Below are positions 45,698 through 53,305 of a DNA stretch of 64,000 bases, in pieces; position 1 is the stretch's first letter; the number at the start of each line of letters is the position of its first letter. The notes under the pieces are model-generated. The model did no database searches and was not told the DNA's origin. It was given only the letters and a program-made list of their open reading frames with translations. The DNA comes from Spiribacter curvatus (lineage in GTDB: Bacteria > Pseudomonadota > Gammaproteobacteria > Nitrococcales > Nitrococcaceae), in assembly GCF_000485905.1 (NCBI RefSeq), contig NC_022664.1:806001-870000 (forward strand), written 5' to 3'. Position numbers and translations under genes: made by a program.

Positions 45698-46398
45698 CAC
45701 CCAGGCCTTGGCGCGGCGTCCACCGGGGTAATGCGGATGACCCGCGCCTCGGTGGTTCTGGCCACCCAGTGCACCTCGTGGCCGAGCAGGCGCATGCCGT
45801 ACTCCCGCCCGCCGCGGTGGTGATAGGCGGGGCGTGGGTCGGCGGCGAGGGTCTGCTCGATCAGTGGGCCGAGATGGGCCGGGGCGGCCGTAAGCGCCGC
45901 CTGCGCCGCATCACTCCAGCGAACGCCGAGCTGCGGTGACGCGGTGCCGAGCCCCTCCGGCGCGCGGCCATCCGCCGGTGCCTCAATGGCGGGTAGATAG
46001 GGCTTGATATCAAACACCGGTGTCCCGTCCATTACATCGGCTCCGCGGATGGCCAGCCCCCGACCGGGTGGATCCAGCACGCCGGCGAGTCGGACCAGCG
46101 AGAGTCCAAGGCCGTTGGGGCGGAATGGCGAGCGGGTCGCGAACACCCCCAGCCGCCGGTTGCCGCCAAGCCGTGGCGGCCGGACCGTTGGGCGCCAGCT
46201 GTGGTCGGCGTTGGCATGAAAGCCGAATATCAGCCAGCAGTGGCTGCTGTCTGCGAGGCCGCGCAGCGCGTCCGGGTCGTTGAATGGCGGGTGGAGCAAA
46301 ACCTCGGCGCGAGCGTCGGGCACCAGTCCCGGTTGCCGTGGGGTGCCGAAGCGGCCCTCGAAGTCACTGCGAACGGTGGCAATCGGTTGGATATCCAT
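45694..46398 (-). CDS. trmO: tRNA (m6t6A37) methyltransferase TrmO (TsaA/YaeB)
   Basis: 234 residues from the ATG at 46398 (MDIQPIATVRSDFEGRFGTPRQP), the usual TrmO start. HSWRPTVRPPRLGGNRRLGVFATRSPFRPNGLGLSLVRLAGV (about 67-108) is the family's SAM-binding beta-barrel signature. DIKPYLPAIEA follows. N6-methylates t6A37 in tRNA-Thr. The C-terminal part is longer in the linker than E. coli YaeB. It is divergent from cysM with about 30 bp between starts. Confidence 0.92.
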   Translation of the reverse strand: MDIQPIATVRSDFEGRFGTPRQPGLVPDARAEVLLHPPFNDPDALRGLADSSHCWLIFGFHANADHSWRPTVRPPRLGGNRRLGVFATRSPFRPNGLGLSLVRLAGVLDPPGRGLAIRGADVMDGTPVFDIKPYLPAIEAPADGRAPEGLGTASPQLGVRWSDAAQAALTAAPAHLGPLIEQTLAADPRPAYHHRGGREYGMRLLGHEVHWVARTTEARVIRITPVDAAPRPGC

Positions 46399-46428
46399 GT
46401 GGGGATGATACTGCGTTACAATTTCCAT

Positions 46429-47322
46429 ATGGCATATCCAAGCGTCGATCAATGCGTCGGTAACACCCCGCTGGTGCGACTCCAGCGGCTGGCGGATACC
46501 GGATCCAACACTGTTGTGCTCAAGCTCGAGGGCAATAACCCGGCCGGGTCGGTGAAAGACCGTCCGGCGCTCAATATGATCGTCCAGGCCGAGAATCGTG
46601 GCGAGATCAAGCCCGGCGATACGCTGATCGAGGCGACCAGCGGTAACACCGGCATCGCGCTGGCGATGGCGGCGGCGGTGAAGGGCTATCGGATGATCCT
46701 GATCATGCCGGCGAACATGACCATGGAGCGTCGCTCGTCGATGCGTGCCTATGGCGCCGAACTGGTGCTCGTCACCCAGGAAGAGGGCATGGAAGGCGCA
46801 CGTGATCTCGCCCAGCGCATGCAGGCTGAGGGCAAGGGTCGGGTGCTCGATCAGTTCGCCAATCCCGACAATTGGGGGGCGCACTACCTGGGCACGGGCC
46901 CTGAGGTCTGGCGCGATACCGATGGTGCGGTCACACACTTCGTCGCCTCGATGGGGACGACTGGCACGACGATGGGCGTGTCACGCTATCTGAAAGCGCA
47001 GAATCCGGATGTCCAGATTGTCGGTGCCCAGCCCCGCGAGGGGGCGAGCATCCCCGGCATCCGCAAATGGCCGGAAGCCTACCTGCCGGCGATCTTCGAG
47101 GCGCAGCGGGTCGACCGGGTGGTCGAGGTGGCCCAGGATGAGGCCGAGGACATGACCCGGCGGCTGGCGGCCGAGGAGGGGATCTTCGCGGGCATCTCCA
47201 GCGGCGGGACACTGTGGGCCGCGCTACAGATCGCCCGCGAGGTGGAAAACGCCACCATCGTCAGCATTGTCTGCGACCGCGGCGACCGTTATCTCTCGAG
47301 CGGCGTGTTTCCTGATCAATGA
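46429..47322 (+). CDS. cysM: Cysteine synthase B
   Basis: 297 residues. PLP enzyme of fold type II, using O-acetylserine (or phosphoserine) with sulfide or thiosulfate. PLP-lysine in GNNPAGSVKDRPALNMI (about 41), TSGNTGIALAMAAAVKGYRMILIMPANMTMERR, and phosphate loop GTTGTTMGVSRYL. The length and MTMERRSSMRAYGAEL sequence favour CysM over CysK. The ATG at 46429 is only 7 nt downstream of a TACAAT box (46417-46422), so the message may be nearly leaderless. Followed by the exonuclease gene, which overlaps by 4 bp. Confidence 0.94.
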   Translation: MAYPSVDQCVGNTPLVRLQRLADTGSNTVVLKLEGNNPAGSVKDRPALNMIVQAENRGEIKPGDTLIEATSGNTGIALAMAAAVKGYRMILIMPANMTMERRSSMRAYGAELVLVTQEEGMEGARDLAQRMQAEGKGRVLDQFANPDNWGAHYLGTGPEVWRDTDGAVTHFVASMGTTGTTMGVSRYLKAQNPDVQIVGAQPREGASIPGIRKWPEAYLPAIFEAQRVDRVVEVAQDEAEDMTRRLAAEEGIFAGISSGGTLWAALQIAREVENATIVSIVCDRGDRYLSSGVFPDQ

Positions 47323-48089
47323 ACGTCTTCGCGTTCGATATCGAGACCGTGCCGGATGTGGCCGGTGGCCGACGACTGCATGGACTCGACGGGCTTGGGG
47401 ACGGCGAAGCCGCCGAGGCCATGCTCGCCATGCGGCGCGAGGAGACCGGCTCGGATTTCCTGCGCCTACCCCTTCATCGCGTGGTGGTGATCTCGGTCGC
47501 TGCGCTGATCGGGGACCGCTTCACGGTTTTCTCGCTGGGCGAGGGCGGTGATGACGAGGCGCGCCTCATCGACCGGTTCTTCGATGGGATTGAGCGCTAT
47601 GTACCGCGGCTCGTCAGCTGGAACGGCAGTGGCTTTGATCTGCCGGTACTGCATTATCGCGGGCTGATCCATGGGCTCAGCGCGCCGCGTTACTGGGAGA
47701 CCGGGGATGAGGATCGCTCATTCCGGTTCAATAACTATCAGAACCGCTTTCATGACCGTCACACCGACCTGATGGATGTGCTGGCGGGCTACTCCGGGCG
47801 CGCTGTGGCGCCGCTCGATCAGGTTGCCACGCTGTGCGGTCTGCCTGGCAAGCTGGGAATGAGTGGGGCCGATGTGCGCCATCAAATCGATGCCGGGCAC
47901 TTCGATGCCGTGCGCGACTACTGCGAACACGATGTGCTCAATACCTACCTGCTCTGGCTGCGTTTTCGGCTTCTGCGCGGTGAGCTCGACGGCAGTGGTT
48001 ATGCCACCGAGTGTGAGCGGGTCCGCGACGCGCTGACCGAGGCTGATAGGCCGCATCTCGATCAATTCCTCAACGCCTGGACGGGCTGA
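47319..48089 (+). CDS. PolB-like 3'-5' exonuclease (DEDD family)
   Basis: 256 residues. Exo I NVFAFDIETVPDVAGG (Asp6, Glu8), Exo II RLVSWNGSGFDLPVLHYRGL (Asp), and Exo III region DAVRDYCEHDVLNTYLLWLRF (Asp; DEDDy/h-type pattern). Matches the predicted PolB-like exonuclease family (DNA_pol_B_exo2). Probably acts on single-stranded DNA or RNA ends. Lies between cysM and rlmD with 4-bp and 5-bp junctions. Confidence 0.88.
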   Translation: MNVFAFDIETVPDVAGGRRLHGLDGLGDGEAAEAMLAMRREETGSDFLRLPLHRVVVISVAALIGDRFTVFSLGEGGDDEARLIDRFFDGIERYVPRLVSWNGSGFDLPVLHYRGLIHGLSAPRYWETGDEDRSFRFNNYQNRFHDRHTDLMDVLAGYSGRAVAPLDQVATLCGLPGKLGMSGADVRHQIDAGHFDAVRDYCEHDVLNTYLLWLRFRLLRGELDGSGYATECERVRDALTEADRPHLDQFLNAWTG

Positions 48090-48094
48090 TACGC

Positions 48095-49446
48095 ATGGGT
48101 GGACGACGCAGCGGGCGATTGCCGCAGGCGCCGATCGAACTGGATATCGATCGCATCAGTCACGAGGGCCGGGGGATCGGTCATAACGACGGGCGGACGG
48201 TGTTCGTCCAGGGGGCGCTGCCGGGCGAGCGTGTCAGCGTGGATATCCGCCGCCAGCGCCGCCGGCAGCAGGAAGGTCAGGCGCTGTCGGTGGTGGCGGA
48301 ACCTGCTGCCGACCGGGTCACGCCGCCCTGCGAATTCTTCGGGGTCTGCGGCGGCTGCAGTCTCCAGCACATGGATCCGGCGGCTCAGGTCCGGCACAAG
48401 GCAACGACGCTCGCGGAGCTGCTCCGCCATGGCGGTGATGTCGTACCGGATCGCTGGCTGGCACCGCTGACCGGTCCCACCGCCGGGTACCGGGCCCCCC
48501 CGCGGGGTACCGGCGGCGGGCCCGGCTTGGCGTCAAGTACGTCCCGCGCAAGGATGACCGGGTGCTGGTCGGCTTTCGCGAGCGCTTCAGTCCGTTCGTC
48601 GCCGATATCGAGTCCTGCCACGTTCTCGACGCGCGGGTCGGGGATCTGCTCGTCGCGCTGGCGGATCTGGTGCGCGGGCTGACCATTCCCGATCGAATCG
48701 CGCAGATCGAGGTTGCGGCCGGCGATGACAGCGTGGGGCTCGTGTTCCGCAATCTTCGCGAGCTGGCCCCCGTCGACCGGGAGGCACTGATCGCCTTCGG
48801 TCATGCCCATGATCTGCTGATCTTCGAGCAGCCCGGCAATGAGTCGACGGTCGCCCCGGTTGGCCACAGTACCGAGCGCCTCCACTATCGATTGGACGAT
48901 TTCGGTCTGTCGTTCGCCTTCGCGCCCACTGACTTCACCCAGATCAATGCGGCGATCAATCGCCAGATGGTCCCTCAGGCCATCGAACAGCTTGCCCTCG
49001 ATTCCGAAAGCCGGGTGCTGGATCTGTTCTGCGGGCTGGGGAATTTCACGCTGCCCATCGCCCGGCATGCCGCGTCGGTGATCGGTGTCGAGGGAGCCGA
49101 GGCGCTGGTGAGCCGGGGACGCGAGAACGCCGCGCTCAATGGCATCGACAATGCCCGCTTCGAGGCGGCCGATCTCACCCGTCTGGGGCCCGATGCCGAC
49201 TGGCTGGGCGGTGGGATCGATCGAGTGCTGCTGGATCCGCCGCGCTCCGGCGCGCTGGAAGTACTGCCCGCCATTGCCGACCTCGGGCCATCGCGCATCG
49301 TCTATGTCTCCTGCGGGCCCTCGACCCTCGCCCGCGATGCCGGCGAGCTTGTGCATCGCTATGGCTACCGGCTGGAGGCGGCCGGGTTGATGGATATGTT
49401 TCCGCATACCGGCCACGCCGAGGCGATGGCGGTGTTCAGCCGCTGA
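48095..49446 (+). pseudogene. rlmD: 23S rRNA (uracil-1939-C5) methyltransferase RlmD, frame disrupted
   Basis: The first part (48095 onward) has the TRAM-like start IELDIDRISHEGRGIGHNDGRTVFVQGALPGE and the 4Fe-4S cysteines CEFFGVCGGC. The second part continues in another frame from about 48510: VLVGFRERFSPFVADIESC, TQINAAINRQM, the SAM motif VLDLFCGLGNFTLPIA, and the catalytic Cys in YVSCGPSTLARD. The break is exactly at a 20-bp duplication at 48485-48513 in which GGGTACCGG occurs twice. Deleting one unit (48494-48513) reads TAGYRRRARLGVKY and restores one frame of about 443 residues. No other defect is seen, so it is a recent mutation or an assembly error. GTG 48562 could start the C-terminal part only. 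Confidence 0.85.
48485..48513 (+). repeat. 9-bp direct repeat with 11-bp insert inside rlmD
   Basis: GGGTACCGG at 48485-48493 and again at 48505-48513, separated by GCCCCCCCGCG (48494-48504). The added 20 bp shift the rlmD frame by two bases. It contains a run of seven C and is almost wholly G/C. Confidence 0.9.
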
Positions 49447-49467
49447 TCCCCCCATGGAGTGCTACCG

Positions 49468-50025
49468 ATGAGCCGAGACTACGAGATCGTTCGCCGCGAG
49501 ACCGTCTATGAGGGTTTCTTCAGAATCAGTCGACTGACGCTTCGGCATGCGCTGTTTGGCGGCGGTCAGAGCGAGACGCTGGTGCGCGAGCGGCTTGAGC
49601 GCGGGAATGCGGTGGCCGTACTGCCCTATGACCCATGGCTCGATCGGGTGGTGCTGGTGGAGCAGTTTCGCCAGGGGGCGATCGATAGTGGTTTTGGACC
49701 GTGGCTGCTCGAGCCGGTCGCCGGGATCATCGAGCCCGGCGAGCAGCCTGAGGCGGTTGCCCACCGCGAGACCCGCGAGGAGTCGGACTGCGCGCTCGGT
49801 GAACTCGTCCCGATGGCCCATTATCTGGTCAGCCCCGGCGGCAGCTCACAGACGGCGAAGCTCTACTGCGCCCAGGTCGACAGCCGCGACCTGCGCCTCG
49901 AGGGCCATGGCCACCCGGATGAGGGCGAGGATATCCGCCTGCACGTGGTGCCAGCGGATCAGGCCATCGCCATGATCGACAGTGGCGCCGTTCCGGCCGC
50001 AATGTCGAGCTATGGATTTGATTGA
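49468..50025 (+). CDS. nudF: ADP-ribose pyrophosphatase (Nudix, NudF-like)
   Basis: 185 residues from the ATG at 49468, GGAG 9 nt upstream. Nudix box GIIEPGEQPEAVAHRETREESDCALGEL (about 92-119; GX5EX7REX2EE with Asp/Cys ending instead of Gly) and SPGGSSQTAKLYCAQVD nearby, typical of ADP-ribose/ADP-sugar hydrolases. Removes ADP-ribose. Its last 14 bp overlap the start of the ABC substrate-binding gene, coupling it to the transporter, a combination without an obvious metabolic reason. Confidence 0.9.
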   Translation: MSRDYEIVRRETVYEGFFRISRLTLRHALFGGGQSETLVRERLERGNAVAVLPYDPWLDRVVLVEQFRQGAIDSGFGPWLLEPVAGIIEPGEQPEAVAHRETREESDCALGELVPMAHYLVSPGGSSQTAKLYCAQVDSRDLRLEGHGHPDEGEDIRLHVVPADQAIAMIDSGAVPAAMSSYGFD

Positions 50026-51541
50026 TCGTCGCCGTCGGCGACTGATGCAGGGATTGGGGGTTGCCGGTGCGGTGACCGCGACTGGGACCTGGCCGATGCT
50101 CGGTCATGCACAGAACCCGAGTCGCGGCGGAACACTCCGCATGGCGCTGCCGCTCGCCGAGAATCTCGAGCCGGTGACCATGAGTGGCGGCGGTGTCATC
50201 GCCATCGTCCAGCAGGTCGCGGAGTATCTGGTCTGGGCCGAGGATGACCTCAGCCTGCGCCCGGTGCTCGCGACCGACTGGTCATCAGAAGACAACGCCC
50301 GAGTCTGGCACTTCAAGCTTCGGGAAGGCGTTGAGTTTCACAACGGCCAGGAGATGACGAGCGCGGATGTAGTCGCCAGCTTCCGCCGCATGGTCCAGCC
50401 TGATAGTGGCTCATCCGGTGCCGCACAGCTCGACTTCCTCAAGCCCGAAAATGTCACCGCGGATGGGCGCTATGGGGTGCGCTTTGAGCTGGATCGTCCA
50501 GTGGGCGCTTTCCCGTACTACACACACGTCTACAACGCAGTGATCCTGCCGGCCGATTACGATGGTGACTTCGCGAATAATCCGATTGGCACCGGCCCTT
50601 TCCGGCTGACCGAGTATCGCCCACAGGAAGGCGCCAGTCTCGAGCGTAATGCGCGTTACTGGAATGATCCGCTGCCCTACCTTGACAGTGTCGAGATGGA
50701 CTTCTACGACGGCTCACAGCCGCAGGTACTGGCCATGCAGGGCGGTGAGGCGGATGCCATGCTCTCGGCGGGTTATATCGATATCCGGCCCCTTTTCGAG
50801 GCCGACAACGTGCGCATGGTGACTCAGCCCACCGCGACGCACGCGCAGGTCACCATGCGCACGGACCAGAAACCCTTCGATGACGTGCGCGTCCGGCAGG
50901 CCGTCTCCCTGGCGGTCGATCGACCGAGGGCGATGGAGGTCCTGCTGGGCGGCAATGCGGCGATCGGCAATGACCACCCGCTCGCGCCGATCTATCCAGT
51001 CGGTGTGGAGCTGGATCAGCGCCAGCAAGACCTTGAACGGGCGAGGGCGCTACTCGCCGAGGCGGGCTATCCCGACGGCTTCCCGATCGACCTCCATGTC
51101 GGTCGTCTTGCCGAGCTCCCGCAGTACGCCGAGATGCTCCAGCAGATGTTGAGTCAGGTCGGTATTCAGGTTGATCTGAAGATCGAGCCGTTGAACGTCT
51201 ATTACGATCATTGGACCGAGGTGACGTTTGGTGTGACTGACTGGGCGAGTCGGGCGACGCCGGGGCAGATCCTCAATGCGGCATTCCGCGGCGGCGCTGA
51301 TTGGAATGCACCGAAGTGGACGAATGAGCGTTTCGACGCACTGCTCGATGATTTCGAGCGCGAGCCGGATCCAGAGGCGCGTGCCGAGATTGCCGACTCA
51401 CTCGCTGCAATCCTGCAGGAAGAGGTCCCGGCGGTCATCGGTTATTTCAAGGACGGCTTCCGACCGGTCAATGAGCGGGTGATGAATCTGCCCGGTAATA
51501 TGTCGAACTTCCTTGATCTGACTCGCACCTGGGTGACCTGA
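50012..51541 (+). CDS. ABC transporter substrate-binding protein, peptide family 5 (DppA/OppA-like)
   Basis: 509 residues from the ATG at 50012. N-terminal RRRRRLMQGLGVAGAVTATGTWPMLGHAQ looks like a Tat signal rather than a lipoprotein signal. The SBP_bac_5 pattern follows: SDVVASFRRMVQPDSG, GTGPFRLTEYRPQEGASLERNARYWNDPLPYLDSVEM, VRQAVSLAVDRPRAMEVLLGGNAA. It binds di- or oligopeptides or related solutes in the periplasm. First gene of a four-gene importer (50012-55278) with 9 bp to the first permease. Confidence 0.9.
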   Translation: MDLIDRRRRRLMQGLGVAGAVTATGTWPMLGHAQNPSRGGTLRMALPLAENLEPVTMSGGGVIAIVQQVAEYLVWAEDDLSLRPVLATDWSSEDNARVWHFKLREGVEFHNGQEMTSADVVASFRRMVQPDSGSSGAAQLDFLKPENVTADGRYGVRFELDRPVGAFPYYTHVYNAVILPADYDGDFANNPIGTGPFRLTEYRPQEGASLERNARYWNDPLPYLDSVEMDFYDGSQPQVLAMQGGEADAMLSAGYIDIRPLFEADNVRMVTQPTATHAQVTMRTDQKPFDDVRVRQAVSLAVDRPRAMEVLLGGNAAIGNDHPLAPIYPVGVELDQRQQDLERARALLAEAGYPDGFPIDLHVGRLAELPQYAEMLQQMLSQVGIQVDLKIEPLNVYYDHWTEVTFGVTDWASRATPGQILNAAFRGGADWNAPKWTNERFDALLDDFEREPDPEARAEIADSLAAILQEEVPAVIGYFKDGFRPVNERVMNLPGNMSNFLDLTRTWVT

Positions 51542-51549
51542 ACCCGTCC

Positions 51550-52503
51550 ATGGTGCGCTATACCGCCCGGCGGCTGATGCTGCTTGGCCTGACGCTGCTG
51601 GTTGCATCGGTGCTCATCTTCACGATGACAACGGTGCTGCCGGGCGACGTCGGTCGGATCATTCTGGGTCCGTTCGCCCAGGACAGCGCCGTTGAGGCGT
51701 TGAATCAGGAGTTGGGACTGAATCAACCCATCGTCGTGCGGTATCTCCAGTGGATAGGGGGCGTGCTGCAGGGCGATTGGGGTCGGTCGCTGTCGTTGAA
51801 TACGCCGGTGCTGCCGCTTGCATTGGAACGGCTCGGACGCTCGTTGGTGCTCGCCGCGCTGGCGATCGGCATTCTCATCCCGCTGGCCATTGGCGTTGGG
51901 GTTGCGGCCGGGCGCCGCCCCGGTGGGGCGCTCGATCGGGTGGCTTCCATCGTGGGTCTGGCGCTGGGTGCCATGCCGGAGTTCGTCACGGGCGTTGTGC
52001 TGATCGTGGCCTTTGGTATTGCTCTTCCGTGGTTCCCGGTGCAGGCCGTGACAGGCTCCGGTGCCGGGTTCTGGGCGATCCTCCATGGCCTGGTGCTACC
52101 GGCGATGTGTCTGGTGCTGCTGCTGTTTGCCTATCTCTTTCGAATGACCCGGGCCGGCATGATCGGCGCACTCGAGGCGGATTACACTCGCACGGCACGG
52201 CTTAAGGGTTTGCCCGAGCGGATCGTGCTTCGACGTCATGTCCTTCGGAACGCGCTCCTGCCGACGGTGACCGTGATCGGCGCGCAGCTCGGCTGGCTGG
52301 TGGGTGGACTGGTTGTTGTCGAGAGTCTCTTTCGTTACCCGGGCATCGGGAGCCTGCTCCACAATGCGGCCTCCAACAAGGACGTGCCGTTGCTCGCAGG
52401 CTGCACGCTGCTGGTGACACTGGTGTTCTCGCTTGCCAACCTGACCGCCGACCTGGTCTATGGCCTGCTCAATCCGCGGGTGCGCGATGCAGTCGCTGAG
52501 TAA
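51550..52503 (+). CDS. ABC transporter permease, DppB/OppB type
   Basis: 317 residues. The N-terminus MVRYTARRLMLLGLTLLVASVLIFTMTTVLPGD is the standard DppB beginning. Six membrane segments and EAA-loop RTARLKGLPERIVLRRHVLRNALLPTVTVIG. Partner of the adjacent permease. The next gene begins 17 bp before its end. Confidence 0.94.
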   Translation: MVRYTARRLMLLGLTLLVASVLIFTMTTVLPGDVGRIILGPFAQDSAVEALNQELGLNQPIVVRYLQWIGGVLQGDWGRSLSLNTPVLPLALERLGRSLVLAALAIGILIPLAIGVGVAAGRRPGGALDRVASIVGLALGAMPEFVTGVVLIVAFGIALPWFPVQAVTGSGAGFWAILHGLVLPAMCLVLLLFAYLFRMTRAGMIGALEADYTRTARLKGLPERIVLRRHVLRNALLPTVTVIGAQLGWLVGGLVVVESLFRYPGIGSLLHNAASNKDVPLLAGCTLLVTLVFSLANLTADLVYGLLNPRVRDAVAE

Positions 52504-53305
52504 TCTCTGGCGTCGCTCGCCAGGACTCACCGTGGGGATCGTCATGGTGGGGGTCTGGGTCGTGACCGCGGCACTGGCCCCCTGGGTCGCCCCTCATGAG
52601 CCAACCGCGATGGGCGTCGGGCCAACCACCGCAGCACCGTCACTCGCGCACTGGTTCGGCACGGATGAGTATGGACGGGATATCCTCAGCCGCGTCATTC
52701 ACGGCGGCCGTTATGTGCTTGCGATTGCACCGGCATCAACATTGCTCGGGCTTGCCATTGGGACGCTGTTGGGACTGATCTCCGCCTACAATGGCCGCTG
52801 GCTCGATGAGGTCATCATGCGCCTTCTGGATGCGGTCATGGCGTTCCCGATCGTGGTGCTGGCGTTGCTGGCGCTGACAGCGCTGGGTAGCTCGACGTTC
52901 AACGTCATCCTCGTGATCGGACTGGTGTTCGCACCGCTGATCGCCCGGACCGCCCGAGCCGCCGCACTCACTGAAGTCCGTAAGGAGTATGTCGAGGCGG
53001 CAAGGCTTCGGGGCGAGGGCTATTTTCGGGTGCTCATGGTCGAGATCGCGCCCAATATCCGTGGTCCGCTCATGGTGGAGGGAACCATTCGTCTTGGTTA
53101 TGCGGTATTTACATCGGCGACGCTCGGGTTTCTGGGCCTGGGTGTCCAACCGCCCGCGCCGGATTGGGGATTGATGGTCGCGAGTAGTCGATCCCTGCTC
53201 ACGACAGCACCGTGGGCGGTGCTGGCGCCGGCGATGGCGATTGGCTTTGTCGTCATCGGGTTTTCCCTGATTTCCGACGGCCTGCGGGATATGGAAACGC
53301 AATGA
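52487..53305 (+). CDS. ABC transporter permease, DppC/OppC type
   Basis: 272 residues from the ATG at 52487. DppC hallmarks: WVAPHEPTAMG..., HWFGTDEYGRDILSRVIHGGRYVL (about 56-79), EAA-loop EYVEAARLRGEGYFRVLMVEIAPNIRGPL, and C-terminal LGFLGLGVQPPAPDWGLM. Overlaps dppB by 17 bp and the ATPase gene by 4 bp (ATGA). Confidence 0.94.
   Translation: MQSLSNLWRRSPGLTVGIVMVGVWVVTAALAPWVAPHEPTAMGVGPTTAAPSLAHWFGTDEYGRDILSRVIHGGRYVLAIAPASTLLGLAIGTLLGLISAYNGRWLDEVIMRLLDAVMAFPIVVLALLALTALGSSTFNVILVIGLVFAPLIARTARAAALTEVRKEYVEAARLRGEGYFRVLMVEIAPNIRGPLMVEGTIRLGYAVFTSATLGFLGLGVQPPAPDWGLMVASSRSLLTTAPWAVLAPAMAIGFVVIGFSLISDGLRDMETQ

Noticed and set aside
46381-46430. A full promoter in front of cysM
   Set aside because: TACAAT at 46417-46422 is good but no -35 box occurs at 16-18 bp; the nearest TTGGAT is 24 bp away.
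48485-48501. GGGTACCGGG-C7 resembles a cloning-vector polylinker (KpnI-ApaI)
   Set aside because: Nine or ten of the 17 bases are the native rlmD sequence, the rest is a simple GC run, and no further vector sequence follows; noted only as a reason to check reads.
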